Assembly (NCBI RefSeq): GCF_949987535.1
Contig: NC_080067.1
Span: 31,772,039-31,836,038 of the forward strand
Length of the DNA: 64,000 bases
Direction: 5' to 3'
DNA from: Balaenoptera acutorostrata
Taxonomy: Eukaryota; Chordata; Mammalia; Artiodactyla; Balaenopteridae
Shown here: positions 11,868 to 25,020 of the stretch, one piece after another
How the letters are laid out: each line of letters starts with the position of its first letter
How positions within the stretch are numbered: position 1 is the first letter of the stretch
Made by a program: the position numbers and the translations under genes
Notes under the pieces: model-generated
Database searches by the model: none
Seen by the model: the letters and a program-made list of their open reading frames with translations, nothing else
What the model was told of the DNA's origin: nothing

Positions 11868-11975
11868 ATCAACCGCAGTTTACTGATGAGGAAACCAAGA
11901 CTTAGAGACACTAAAGCGATGACCCTCAAGTCACTCAGCAATTTGGTCACAAAGCTCAGGACAGAATCATGTCTC
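11868..11975 (-). repeat. MIR fragment
   Basis: The run CAGTTTACTGATGAGGAAAC and the downstream CACTCAGCAA resemble the antisense of the MIR core and 3' part. Old, degenerate copy. Confidence 0.6.
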
Positions 11976-11979
11976 TTTA

Positions 11980-12870
11980 TTCTGCTGTCTCCTTCAGCCA
12001 GAGCTTCATTTTTATCTCTTTCACTGCTTCTGTTTCCAATGTAGATTTTGTTTGATAAAAAGAGGTCTGCTGCTTTAAAAAGTTTGAAAGCTAATGATCC
12101 AGGATAATGCTTCCAAATCCCCAACTGATATTAACATTCATCATTTGGGAATGACAAATTGGAATTTCCAGAAATTCTCAGAAATTCCTGAAATAAAAAA
12201 TTACTCCACATTTTCCATAACATTTTATTAACATGCTTTCAAATAGTAAGTGGCCCTAATAATAGTGAATAATTTTCTGTGGTGGTATGATGCTAAAAGT
12301 TTCAGCTGTTTTCAGTAAAAAAAATATGTTTTTATAATCTATTATTATTATGAACCAATATATCATGACAAGATTATTTCAATAGCATGTAAAAATGATC
12401 TCTATTTGATATGACACCAGATATAGAAAACATTTAAAAGAAGGGAATATTAACACAAAATAAATGCCAAATGGAATCACTTAAAATTTGAAAAAGAATA
12501 CCACAAGTTTTTGATATTTAAAAGTTATTATTTTTAAATGAACTTTAAAAACACAAAGCATTAAATCACTCCATCTGATAGTCTTGATCTTTGCTTTGTA
12601 AAAAATATTCAAGACAGAAAACTTTCATTTTGCATTGATGGTTGAATTAAGAGTGTGCCCCTCACATCTTCAAGTTGGGTGTTAGGGTACGTGCTTCATA
12701 GAAGCTCATGTCCTTTGAAACAAGTCTTAAACTGCTCTGCTTTGCTGTCTTAACAGGTCAACTGGAACTGAGGGTTTTGTAATATAGCTTTGGAAATGTT
12801 CTGTATCGTTTAGATTTGGGTATTTCCACACTTTGGGGTTGTTTTGTCAACAGCAAGTAGATGTTAGGTC
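11980..12870. other. No recognisable feature
   Basis: AT-rich sequence with no nameable repeat or gene signature. Confidence 0.55.
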
Positions 12871-12871
12871 C

Positions 12872-13048
12872 CCTGGATTCGGAGTCAGACAAGACCAGCC
12901 CTGCCACTTGACGTATGTGTGCTGCTATATATGTCTTCCTCAGTAATAATAAAATATTAGTAAAGCTTACCATCCTAAGTTGTTTGAAGGATTGAGGTAA
13001 CCATACATATAAAGGATTTAACATAATACACAGTAAATAATAAGTGCC
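12872..13048 (+). repeat. MIR SINE
   Basis: Order of MIR landmarks is kept: GGAGTCAGACAAGACC, a CTGCCACTTGACGT segment, TTCCTCAGTAATAATAA, TTGAAGGATTGAGGTA and a final AATAATAAGTG. An ancient tRNA-derived SINE in sense orientation. Confidence 0.8.
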
Positions 13049-13049
13049 A

Positions 13050-13795
13050 AAAAGATATTAATTGTTTTGATTATATTCATACACATTGTTTCAAGCAAGT
13101 TATGTTTCCATAGTCATGGATAGCTCTGTGAAGAGTCCAACGACAGCTTTGTGGTATATAGCTAAGACTTTTGGATTGTTGGTTTGTCAATTGTCTACAA
13201 TAAAATATTGTTCTTTGAAAAATATCATCTGTTACACAAAATCAATTGTAAAATATCATATTAATGCTTGTAATAAATGCTATCTATTGGGATATAGAAA
13301 TAGCTTCATTTTAATTTGTGAGTTTTTACTTTATTATTTCTTTGAGATATGGGAAAGTGAGAATGAAGAGATACTGTGGAATTTGACCAAGAAAAATACA
13401 GTTTTGGCTTGTGGAGCAAGAATTCTGGGAAGCTGATAACAGGAAGATAGCTCTCTATCCTCCACCAATGACTCCTATGTGTCTGTTTCTCCTGAGTCAA
13501 ATAGATGCTGATTCCCACAGGAGTCTGTGTGCAGGTGAGGCCACTGTGTTCCATGGTGGCCATGGTGTGGACAACTGATGCAGAACCATGACCTCTTGGG
13601 CTGGATTAGTCCCTGGAAGCCAGAATTCACATAGTGAAGCCAAGGAGAAACTGAACAGATCCTTCCTGCTCTATGTAGAGGTGATTAGGAGTACACTGGG
13701 TCATCAAGAGGTTTTCTCGAGCTGCCTCGTTAAGGAACTATTGACTTGCTTGCTTTTATTCTATCAGTCTTCTCAGAGTCGAAGCCAATGACCTA
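13050..13795. other. No recognisable feature
   Basis: A 116-codon frame at 13086-13436 has no recognisable domain and unremarkable composition. I treat it as chance. Confidence 0.55.
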
Positions 13796-13799
13796 CGTG

Positions 13800-13960
13800 A
13801 TCTGGCAACTCTGACATCATCTCCCATTGCTCTCACACTCTCTTGCTTTTACTCCAGTCACTGGCATCATTCTGATTCCTGAATATCAGTCACACTCCTC
13901 CCTCAGGATCTTTGTAACTGTTGTACCCTCTATCTTTGTCAAGTACTATGGAATATACTT
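13800..13960 (+). repeat. L2-like fragment
   Basis: The pyrimidine-rich run CACTCCTCCCTCAGGATCTTTG and neighbouring text resemble the sense strand of the L2 3' half. Short and diverged. Confidence 0.5.
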
Positions 13961-15150
13961 ATTTTAACTTCTTATACCTATAAATGCATTTATTACATTT
14001 ATTTTCTGCCTCTCTCAAGCAATATCATCTCCATCAGTCCTTAAAAAGGAAAGAGTTAAAAAAAATACTATACACAGTGGAGACAACTTTGAAATTTAAG
14101 AACAAATTTAACAAAAAAATCGATAGGGCCTTCATGAAAAAGACTGAAATTTTAATGAATGCTGTAAAATATAGGATATATAAGCAATGCTTTTGGGTGA
14201 GAAGAATCAATATTTTTAAAAATCAATACATTAAAAATTAATAACAACACCCAACAATTTCTAACTTTCAAACAATTGGCTAAAATGATCTTTCAATATA
14301 CAGGGGAAAAATAAATATCCATGAATATACAAGGAAAATATTGGAAATGCATTATAATTTAGTATATAATTCACAGTAACAGGGCCATTGAATATTTTTT
14401 CCAATGATTCAATATGAAAAATGATTTTGCCAACCATGTCCATTAGCTTTCAAATCTGATTTATTTGTCCACAACTCAATTATATATACTCACAAACATA
14501 TTATAATTATTAAAAGTTTTGCTAATCTATTTCTAGTCCTGTTTAAACCTCATAGTATATTTCTTCCTATCATAATTATACTGTGATAACTTTTAAATCT
14601 TAGGGACATAAGACTACCAGAAATGGGTTTGTTTATAGGTTCTAAAAACAAATAATAAAGCATTTAAAAAATAAGTCTGGTAATTTCTAGTCAATATGTA
14701 GAATTAGTTTGCTTTCAATGTTTGTATATATTTTTTCTAAGTATGATACCCGTGGGTCTAGTGCCTTCTGAGTTAATGTAACAAGAAAGGAACTCTGTCC
14801 ATTCCCCTCTCATTGAATTTAGTCAGATGTTTTCCTTCAATTTCTCTAGCCCATTGATTCTTGTTATGTTCATGATAGCAACATTCTTAACATTTTTCTG
14901 ATTGTGAAAATGATCCATATATATATTATGAAGACTCAAACAATACAGAAGAGAAGAAACACATAATCAAACACACACAAGTGCAGGATAGAAGAGAAAG
15001 TTAAACTCATTCTTAATTTCAATATTGTACTTACTGAATACAAAACAATTCCAGTCTGGGAATATATGAAATTTAGGTGTGGTAGCCTGGTCTAGCCAAA
15101 TTCATCTTAACTAACCAACCTGTGTCGATGCACTGCCAACCTCTGGACCC
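13961..15150. other. No recognisable feature
   Basis: AT-rich DNA with several frames under 90 codons and no family signature. Confidence 0.55.
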
Positions 15151-15159
15151 TGAGCATAT

Positions 15160-16003
15160 AGATATTTCCTTTCTGGATTGATAACATGAAACAGAAACCA
15201 TCTGTGTTCCTCTTACCTCCTTTTCTTCTTCCTGGCAATTCCTCTGAATTTTCCACTCCTATCTCTTTGAAATGTCTACCTCCTATATCTTCAACTACTT
15301 TCTTTCTTTTTTGTTTTCTTTCCCTCAGCCAAAATTTAGGCTTATCTCTCCCATCCGAAAAAGTCATCTGTTGTCTCTACTTTTCCCTATACCGACTATA
15401 GAGTCTAAAAGCATTTCTACTATCTTATTTTCCATTTATTTTTCAATTACTTGCAATCTGGCTTGCTTTATCAACTCTCTATGGAAGTGATTCTGGCATA
15501 GTTCACCAATGACCTCTGTATTTCCAAATTCAGTGGAAACAATTTAGCTTTTATTTACTGATCCTCCATGGCTCTCTGCTCCCTGATATCACATCCTTCT
15601 GGTTCTCATACTTTTGCAGATATTTGTTTCTTTCACAACTTATATTTCCCACATAAACCTTAAATGTCCTTGTTCCATAGGATACATTACGTAGCAAATC
15701 CTTATTTGCTAAAATGAGATGGATAATCTTATCTTTTAAAATGTTTTCAATGATTACCCACATATACAAAATTCCCAAAACTCTAGTTCCCCCAGAGATC
15801 TCTGTCCTCAGCTACAGATTCACAAACTCAGTTCTCTACTGGACGTTTCCATCTGGGTATGACAGTAGCATCCCAAATTCAACAGATTTAAAACAAAACT
15901 GATTTTACCTTAGGCATCTTCTTGTATGCTCCCTGTCTTAACTGGTAGTACCACAATCCACTTAGCCAGAAACCAGTTTTTCTCAAAATTTATCTATCTT
16001 TCA
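15160..16003 (+). mobile_element. L2 LINE, 5' part (split by L1-A)
   Basis: Pyrimidine-rich degenerate text typical of L2 ORF2-to-3' sequence, for example around 15830-15960 with the CTCTACTGGACGTTTCCATC and CACTTAGCCAGAAACCAG stretches. The element appears to resume at 23176, on the far side of the L1-A insertion. Confidence 0.6.
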
Positions 16004-17334
16004 GGGTTCGAATCAAGATGGCAGAGTAAGAGAACATGGAGCTCACCTCCCCCCATGAACACATCAAAGATACATCTACATTATGAATAATCCTCACTGA
16101 AAACTAACGGGAAACTGGTAGAAGAACTTCCATACAACAAAGGCTGTAAGAAATATACACATGTAATTGAGTAGGAAGGGAAGAAAATTGATTGGGTTGG
16201 GATCTGTGCCCCTGGGAGGGGATCAGAGGAAAAGAGACATTACATGGGCAGATACCACCCTGGGAAGTGAGCAGGTTGAGCCACAGATTGGGCGCTCTAG
16301 TCCTAGGGTCCTACACAGGGGAGATAAACCTCCTTGGCTGGTTGGAGGACACTGGGACAAACAGAAAAGCTGTGGGAAGCCTGGACTCCATTCATGAGGA
16401 GTCTGCATATGCTGGCTAGACCTTGAGTTAGGGCAGAGAGAGGTCTGCTCTAATGGCTGCCAGGTTTCCTGCAACCACCATGTCATGTGTTCCAGCCCAG
16501 ACCGAGTGAATGCTGTGGCCCTACTCACTCATGTCACAGCATGGCACAGGATCTAAGGTGGCCACAACCCAGTAAAAGACATGACCATGGGATGCAGAAA
16601 TGACTTGGTCCAGGGACAGAGACTGCGTGGGGTGGTGGTGGCCATTGCTTGTTTTCTCAAGCAGTGCCTCAGAAGCAGCCCAGATCTCTGATGGTGGCTA
16701 CTCCACCATAGCTTACCTCGTATACATGCCAAGAATCCATGCAGGCCCCACCTGCCCTGTGGAGCAGTTCCACAACAGGGCAGGGATGGCAGAGGCTGGG
16801 GCACTCATAGGCCGTGGGGGACAAAAGGGGCTTGCATCCAAGGCTGCATCCGAGCAGAGCTGCAGGTTCTTGCACAGGCAGAGCACTGGTACTCTGGCTG
16901 CACATGGGCCCCACTTGCTTCAACACTCCCCCTCTCCAGGACAAGGGTCCTGGTACAGGGAGAAGGAGAAACACACACTTAAAGGGAACAGAGCAAGCTT
17001 GGGCCCAACCCACAGGGCTTCTGCTCTAGCAACTTGGGGTCAGACTCTGCCTCCAATAGGGTGGTGCTGGCCACTGAGCAGATGGGAAGACCTGAGTCAT
17101 ACCTGGTGCCAGCTCTAGCCTCTCCAGCTCCAGCCCCACTTCCCAAAAAGGTGATAGCTGCCAGCACTCCCTGAGAAAAGATGTTCCTAGAGTCCTCATC
17201 AAATCAGGTCTCCCACCAAAGGCATTGGGCACATTCAGTCTGTATAGGGATGCTCCCACATAAGAACACCTCTTCAAGACTGCAATACTTAACTGTTTCA
17301 CCTAAATTCATAGAGGCAGAGAAAGTTAAGCAAA

Positions 17335-18227
17335 ATGAAAAGGCAGAGGAACTACTCACAATTGAAAGAGCAAGAGAAAAACATCTGAAAAAATAAATAA
17401 TGAAACAGAATTAAACAATTTACCAGATAAAAAATTCAAAGCATTGGTAATAAAAAAACATTAACTGGATTAGGGAAAAGAATTGATATAAACATTGAAC
17501 ACGTTAAGGAGGAACTAGAAAATTAAAAATACCTAATCAGAAATGAAGAATTCAGTAGCTGAAATAAAAAACACACTAGAAGGAATGAACAGCAGACTAA
17601 GTGATATAGAAGAATGCACAAGTCATCTGGAGGATAGGATAGTGGAAATCACCCAATCAGTACAGCAAAAAGAAAAACAAATTTTAAGAAATAAAAGCAA
17701 TTTAGAGATCTCTGGGATAACATTAAGCATACCAATATTCGCAACTCGAAATTCACACTCAACATTCTCCCAGAAGAAGAGAGAGAAGGGGAATGAAAAT
17801 GTATTTGAATAAAGTATAGCTGAACACTTCCCAAACCTGAAGAAGGAAACAGATACTCAGGTACAGGAATCATAGAGGGTCCCAAACAAGTTGAACCCAG
17901 GCAGACCCACATCAAAACACATCATAAGTAAAATAGCAAAAGTTAAAGAGAATTTTAAAGGCAGCAAGACAAAAACAAAGAGTCATATACAAGGGAATCC
18001 CCCTAAGGCTATCAGCTGATTTCTCTGCAGAAACTTGGTGGGCAAGAAGGGAGTGGCATGACATATTCAGAGTGATAAAAGGGAAAAACATGCAATCTAG
18101 GATGCTCTACCCAGCAAGATTATTATTTAGAATGGAAGGAGAGATAAAGAACTTCTCAGAAAAAGAAAAACAAGAGTTCATCAATACTAAACCTACCCTA
18201 AAGGAAAGGTTAAAGCATCTTCTCTAA
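17335..18227 (+). pseudogene. L1-A ORF1 (RNA-binding protein) remnant
   Basis: ORF1 would form the trimeric RNA chaperone of the L1 particle. An ATG at 17335 begins a Met-Lys-Arg-Gln start typical of these elements. Coiled-coil-like heptads are visible at 17543-17700, and the C-terminal region, ending at TAA 18225-18227, keeps recognisable text. Stops and frameshifts break it into short pieces. Confidence 0.8.
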
Positions 18228-18640
18228 GTGGAAAAGAAGCAAGAATCTATAGGAAATGGAAAATCTCACTAGGAAAGGCAAATATATAGTCATGACTAAG
18301 GATCAACCACTTAAATAAGCCAGAATGAAGATTAAAAGTTAAGGGATAAACATGAAGATGTAAAATATGAGATCCAAAACACAAAATGTGGGGGGGGAGA
18401 GGAGTAAAAAATGTGATCTTCCTGAATGTGTTTGAACTTATGTGACTAACAGTTTAAAACAAGAAAATATAGGTCAACATATATGAACCCCAAGGTAAAT
18501 GCAAGTCAAAAACCTACAATAGATTCACAAAAACTAAAAAGAGAGGAACACAATCATACTAGTAGAAGCACAAGGGAAGAAACAGAAAGAATAAATAAAC
18601 AGAGAAGAACAACAAAAACAACTGGAAAGTAAGTAATAAA

Positions 18641-21600
18641 ATGGCATTAAGTACATACCTATCAATAATTACTTTACATGTCAATGATTAAATGCTCCAA
18701 TCAAAAGACATATGGTGAAAAAAAAAAGACATATGGTGGTGGATTGAATAAAAAACAAGATCCACATATAAGCTGCCTGCAAGATATTAACTTCAGAGCT
18801 AAAGACCCACACAGACTGAAAATGGAGAGATAGAAAAAGATATATCATGCAAACAGAAATAAGAAGAAAGTGGAGGTACAAGACTTATATCAGACAAAAC
18901 AGACTTTAACACAAAGGCTATAACAAAAGATGAAGAAGTGCATTATCTAATGTTAAAGGGATCAATATAAGAAGAGGATATAACATTTGTAAACATATAT
19001 ACACCCAGTACAGAAGCACCTAAAGATATAAAGGAGATATCAACAGACATGAAAGGAGAAATTGAGAATAATACAATAATAGTGTGGGACTTTAACACCC
19101 TAGTTACATCAATGGACAGATAATTCAGACAGAAAATCAATAATGAAACAGTGGTCTTAAATGCACAATAAATATCTACAGGACATTCCATCCAAAACAA
19201 GCAGAATACACATTCTTTTCAAGTGCACTTGGATTGTTGTACAGGATAGATCACATGCTATGCCACAAAACAAATCTCAGCAAATTTAAAAAGACAAATT
19301 ATTTCAAGCATTTTTCTGATCACAATGGTATGAAACTAGAAATCAATTACAGGAAGAAAAATGGAAAAAGAACAAACATGTGGAGACTAAACAACATGAT
19401 ACTAAAAAACCACAGGGTCAACAACAGTAAAATCAAATAGGAAATCAGAAAATACCTCAAGACAAATGAAAATGGAAACACAACACTCTAAAATCTATAG
19501 GTTGCAGCAGAAGCAGTTTTAAAAGGAAAGTTCATAGTGATACAGGGATTCCTCAACAAACAAGACAAATCTCAAATAAGTACTCTAACCTACCTCTTGA
19601 AAGAATTAGAAAAAGAAGAACAAACAAAGCTCAACTTCAGCAGAAGGAAGGAAACAATAAAGATCAGAGAGGAAATAAATGAAATGGAGATTTTTTAAAA
19701 ACAGAAAAAATCAATGAAATCAAGAGCTGATTTTTTTGTAAAGGTAATCAAAAATGATAATCCTTTGGCCAGGCTCACCAAGAAGAAAAGAGAGAGGACC
19801 CAAATAAACAAAATAAGAAAGGAAAGAGAAGAAATAACAACCGATACCACAGAGATACAAAAAAAATAGTAAGAGATTACTACAAACAGTTATATGCCAA
19901 CAAATTGGACAACCTAGAAGAAATTAAGAAATTTCTAGAAACATACAACTAGCTAAAACTGAGTCAAGAAGAAACAGACAATCTGAACAGACTGATCACT
20001 AGTAGTGGAATTAAATTTGTAATTAAAAGAAAAAAAGACTCAGCAAGCAAAAGTCCAGGACTGGATGGCTTCACTGGGGAATTCTCCCAAACATATAAAG
20101 AAGTAATACCTATTCTTCTCAAAATACTCCCCAGAATTGAAGAGGATGGAATAATCCCAAATTCATTCTCTGAGTCCAGTACTACCCTGATAACAAACCC
20201 AGAAAAATACACTACAAAACAAAATCACAGGCCAATATCTTAGATGAATATAGATGCAAAACTCCTCAACAAAAACAATATATAAAAAGGATCATACACC
20301 ACGGTCAAGCTGGTTTTGTTCCAAGAACACAAGAATGGTTCAATATTCACAAATCAATCAATGTGATACAACACATTAACAAAAGCAGGATAAAAATCAC
20401 ATGATCATCTCAGTAGATGCAGAAAAAGCATTTTACAACATTCATTGTAAAATGAATTTTATCATTTTACAAAATTCATTGTAAAATTCATTCATTTTAT
20501 CCATTCATGATAAAAACTCTTATCAAAGTGGGAACAGAAGGAACATAGCTCAACATAATAAAGGTCATTTAAAACAAGCCCTCAGCTAACATCATACTCA
20601 ACAGTGAAAAGCTGAAAGTGTTTCCTCTAAATTCAGGAACATGACAAGGAGGTCCACTCTCACCACTTCTATTTAACATAGTATTGAAAGTCCTATCCCC
20701 AACAATAAGATAAGAAAAAGAAATAAAAGGCATCCAAATTGGAAAGGAAGAAGGAAAACCATTACTCTTTGCAGATGACATGATACTTTTTATAGAGAAG
20801 TCTAGGGGACTTCCCTGGTGGTACAGTGGTTAAGAATCCACCTGCCGGTGCAGGGACACAGGTTCGAGCCCTGGTCTGGGAAGATCCCACATGCTGTGGA
20901 GCAACTGGGCCTGTTTGCCACAACTGCTGAGCCTGTGCTCTAGAGCCCATGAGCCGCAGCTACTGAGCCCATGTGCCACAACTACCGAAGCCCGCGTACC
21001 TAGAGCCTGTGGTCTGCAACAAGAGAAGCCACTGCAATGAGAAGCCCACACATCGCAATGAAGAGTAGCCCCCACCCATCACAGCTAGAGAAAGCCCACA
21101 TGTAGCAACGAAGACCCGACGCAGGCAAAAAATAAATAAATTTAAAAATAATAAATAAATATGAAACTGGAAAAAAAAAGAAAACTCTAAAGCCTCCAAC
21201 AAAAAGCTATTAGAACTAATAAATGAATTCAGTAAAGTTGTACAAGATTAATATACAGAATTCTATCACTTTTCTATACACTAATAATGAAATACAGAAA
21301 GAGAAAGTGAAAAAAACAATCCCGTTTGAAACTGCATCAAAAAGAATAAAATACCTAGGAATAAACGTAATCAAGGAGGTGAAAAGCCTATACTCTGAAA
21401 ACAATAAAACACTGATGAAGCACACTGAAGATGATAAAAAGAAATGGAAAGATATTCCATGCTCTTGGATTGGAAGAATTAATATTATTAAAATGGCCAT
21501 ACTTCCCAAAGCAGTCTACAGATTTAATGCAATCCCTATCAAAATACCCATGACATTATTCACAGAACTGGAACAAATAATTGTAAAATTCATATGGCAC

Positions 21601-22860
21601 CACAAAAGACCCCAAATTGCCAAAGCAATCTAGAGAAAAATGAACAAAGCCAGAGGCATCACATTTCCGGATGTCAGACTATATGACAATGCTACAGTAA
21701 TCAAAACAGCATGGTACTGGCACAAAAACAGACATATAGATCAATAGAACAGAACAGAGAGCCCAAAAATAGTCCATGCACCCTACGGTCAATTAATCAA
21801 TGATAAATGAGGCAAGAATATGCAATGGAGAAAAGACAGTCTCTTTAATAAGTGGCACTGGGAAAACTGGACAGTTATGTGTAAAACAATGAGATTAGAA
21901 CATTTCCTCACACCATATACAAAAATAAACTCAAAATGGATTAAAGACTTAAATGTAAGACATGAAACCATAAAAATCCTAGACAAGGACACAGGAATGA
22001 CATTCTTTGACATAAATTATAGCAATTTTTTTTTGGATCTGTCTCCTAAGGAAAAAGAAATAAAAGCAAAAATAAACAAATGGGACCTAATTAAACTTAA
22101 ATCCTTTTGCACAGCAAAGGAAACAAATGACAAAATGAAAAGACAACTTCCAGAATGGGAGAAAATATTTGCAAATGATATGACCAACAAGGGGTTAATA
22201 TCCAAAATATATAAACAGCTCAAACAACTCAATGTGAAAAAAAGAAACAATCCAATCATAAAATTGGGCAACAACCTGAATAGACATTTTTCCAAAAAAG
22301 ACATACTAATGATTAACAGGCACATGAAAAGTTGCTCAATATCAGTAATTATTAGAGAAATGCAAACCAAAACAACAATTAGATATCACCTCACACCTGT
22401 CATAATGGCTATCATCAAAAAGTCTACAAAGAACAAGTGTTGGCAAGGATGTGGAAAAAAGGCAACCCTTGTACACTGTTGGTGAAAATGTAAATTGGTG
22501 CAGCCAATATGGAAAACAGTATGGAGGTTTCTCAAAAAGACAAATATAGAACTGATCCAACAATTTCACTCCTTGGTATATATCCAGAAAAAAATGAATA
22601 CACTTATTTGAAAATATACATGTACTCCAACGTTCATTTCAGCACTATTTACAATAGCTGAGATATGGAAGCAACCCAAGTATCCATAAACAGACAAATG
22701 GATTAAGAAGATGTGGTGCATATGTGTGTATATATGAAATTTTGCCATTTGCAGCAATGTGGGTGGACCTAGAGAATATTATGCTTAATGAAATGTCAGA
22801 CAGAGAAAGACACAATACTGTATGATAACACTTATATGTGGAATCTAAAAATAATACGAG
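18641..22860 (+). pseudogene. L1-A ORF2 (endonuclease-RT) remnant
   Basis: ORF2 would nick target DNA and reverse-transcribe L1 RNA. The endonuclease domain is readable at about 18650-19350, with a VWDFNT version of the catalytic D-F-N motif near 19083 and a SDHNGMKLEINYR box near 19320. The RT catalytic FADDM box reads at about 20769-20783, and a SINE interrupts just after it (20805-21179). C-terminal pieces continue at 21223-21633 and 21820-22485, the latter 221 codons and still open. Many frameshifts and stops. The end near 22860 is approximate. Confidence 0.85.
20805..21179 (+). mobile_element. CHR-type SINE inside L1-A ORF2
   Basis: Begins GGGGACTTCCCTGGTGGTAC and ends with AAATAAATAAATTTAAA and AATAAATAAATATGAAA tail. 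Flanks GAGAAGTCTA (20795-20804) and GAAAACTCTA (21180-21189) are an imperfect target duplication. Sense orientation relative to L1-A; the minus-strand frames at 20830-21202 are its antisense shadows. Confidence 0.92.
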
Positions 22861-23175
22861 GGATGTGTATAGCAAAACAGAAAGAGTCACGAATATAGAA
22901 AACAAACTTGTGGTTACCAGTGGGGAGAGGGAAGGGGCAAGGGGAAAGCTAGAGGTATGGGATTAAAAGATACAAACTACTATGTATAAAATAGATAAGG
23001 AACAAGGATACATTGTATAGCACAGAGAATTATAGTCATTATCTTATAATAACTTTTAATGGGGTACAATCTGTTAAAATACTGAATCACTATGCTGTAT
23101 TCTTGAAACTATTATAATATTGTAAATCAACCATACTGCAATGAAAAATAAAAAGATGTACCAATGACAGATAAA

Positions 23176-23915
23176 AAATCTCTTTCACTAACTCATTTCT
23201 AATCAATTGCTCTACGTGTATAGATCTTACATCCCAAATATTTCTCAAATAATTTTCCTCTTTTCTTCCTTAGTACCACTAACATACTTAAACTATCTAC
23301 TTTCTATACACAGTCATAAAGATGTAACCAAAATACAATTCAAACCACATTAGTCAACTGTTGAAATCTTTCAGTCCCTCATTAACACATTCAGGATAAA
23401 GCTCAATCTCTTAGAGTGCACACATGGCCCCTCTGCCTCTGTCACCCTCTATCCCATCACTTCCCAACACCGTGTTTATCATAATCCAGTTGCTAGCAAA
23501 CTCCCCATTCACTATGCTATTTGTCATTTCTGCTCCTTGTTTAATTTCATCCCTTTGTTCTGGAATCCTTTCCTGTTGTGAGCTCCCATATCTGCTCTTT
23601 ACCTGGGTAATTCCTATGTAAGACTTGGCTCAGGCCTTACTCCCAAAGTCTTTCTAAGTCTTCTTGCTATTCTTTTTTCACCCCATTGTGTTAAATACTC
23701 TTTCTTTGGACCTTCCAATGCCTCTCCCTATCATCATCCTCACACAGTATGTTACAATTAGCTTTGTAGGTTCATGTATTGCCTTCCCAACAGACTCACA
23801 GCCCAATGGGGGCAAAGACTGTGTACAAGTTGGCATCTGTATAACCCGTTCTATGTAGTTGGCATGTGATTGGATTCAGTACATATTTTTAATGGACAAA
23901 TGCATTGTATCTTTT
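23176..23915 (+). mobile_element. L2 LINE, 3' part
   Basis: Continues the L2 text interrupted at 16003: TCATTAACACATTCAGGATAAAGC, then CCTCTGCCTCTGTCACC, the GGGGGCAAAGACTGTGTACAAG segment near 23810 and a degenerate tail near 23890. The order matches the L2 3' end in sense orientation. Confidence 0.72.
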
Positions 23916-24892
23916 ACTAGAATTCTTGAATAGTCACTTAGAGAGTGCCAACTAAATGGAAAATAGCACAGGCATTTTGGCCAAAGACATATTGTGTGTT
24001 CTATTTTTCTGATTTTCACCTCATTTAAATTATATTAAGATTCAAGAACATTTGAAAATGCATCTTGAAAACAAATTAACAGTACACTGAATACCTACTT
24101 GTTAAATTAAACGTTTCGATAACAGTTGTAATTTTTTCTCCATTTCTCTGGTACACATCCAAAGACGAGGTTACAATCATTGTTTTATTTAACCATGTTT
24201 ACACATTCCCATTCCTTTACTCTGCAGAGGTTTTCAACAAACTTAAAATGTTCTTAGACACAAGAACAAATATGATACAATCTACCGCAAAATTAGACAT
24301 GAGCTAAACATGATCTAATAATATCCATTATGCGTTTATTTTACATTTTAATATTTATTTGTGCTCTGCTAGACCTGAGCCAAGTCTTAAATGATTGGCT
24401 TTAGTGCACTGAGACATGATTGAGTTTCATACGGGTAAGAAAAAATTAGAAACCAATGGAGAGATATCAACTACACCACATATGTGTTTCAAAATAATTG
24501 TAGACTAAGAACATATTTTAGATGATTTAAAGAAAGCATTTTATATGAATCATATCATGAAATGCATAAAAATATGATTTTTAATACTTATTTGATATTC
24601 CTAATAACTCTGAATACCGCAGAGTAGAAAATTAACTCCTTACTTTCACATACCAGAGGGTGATAACATCCTGCTTTTCAGATGAAGAAAACTAGTGCAC
24701 ACAATCCTCTGCTGCTCTCTTAGCTCTGTGATGTCATGACTTGTAACTGCTAGAAGCCCTGGCTAGAGGAGCCATTTCACCTTCAGTTCCATGTATCCAC
24801 AAAAGATTTTGTGTTAACATCTAAGGATTTTAGGATTACTAGGTAAACAGTTTCCTGCCACATTCTTTCTTCTTGGTTTTTTAAAATCTATT
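23916..24892. other. No recognisable feature
   Basis: AT-rich DNA. No repeat, exon or reading frame that I can support. Confidence 0.55.
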
Positions 24893-25020
24893 TCAATCAT
24901 ATACTTTTTAAAAAACAGGTTTATTTAGATATAATTCACATACAATAACATTTACCCTTTCAAAATGTACTGTTCAGTATTTTTTGGTATATTCAGAGAG
25001 TTGTGCAACAATCACCACCA
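24893..25020 (-). repeat. L1M 3' end fragment, antisense
   Basis: GGTTTATTTAGATATAATTCACATAC followed by TTGTGCAACAATCACCACC is the antisense of a common L1MA/MB 3' terminus. Only the last ~130 bases of the element are present. Confidence 0.72.

Larger units (their letters stand above)
16004..23175 (+). mobile_element. L1-A: near full-length sense L1 retrotransposon
   Basis: The 5' UTR opens with the L1-typical TCAAGATGGCAGAGTAAGAG and runs to an ORF1 at about 17335, an ORF2 at about 18641, and a 3' end with TTGTAAATCAACCATACTGC followed by an A-rich tail. At 7.2 kb it includes a 375-bp SINE in ORF2, so the L1 itself is near 6.8 kb. A weak target duplication flanks it (ATCTATCTTTCA at 15992-16003, AAATCTCTTTCA at 23176-23187). 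It sits inside an L2 copy. Many stops and frameshifts make it dead. Its 5' UTR resembles those of L1-B and L1-E but not L1-C. Confidence 0.9.

Noticed and set aside
13086..13436. 116-codon plus-strand frame
   Set aside because: No domain, no splice context and composition like the surrounding AT-rich DNA.
16600..17118. 172-codon frame in L1-A 5' UTR, considered as an ORF0-like gene
   Set aside because: Overlapping frames exist on both strands of GC-rich 5' UTR and no other L1 in the window keeps it.
20805..20900. tRNA gene at the SINE heads
   Set aside because: The heads are tRNA-related but lack a complete cloverleaf and occur within SINEs with tails and target duplications.
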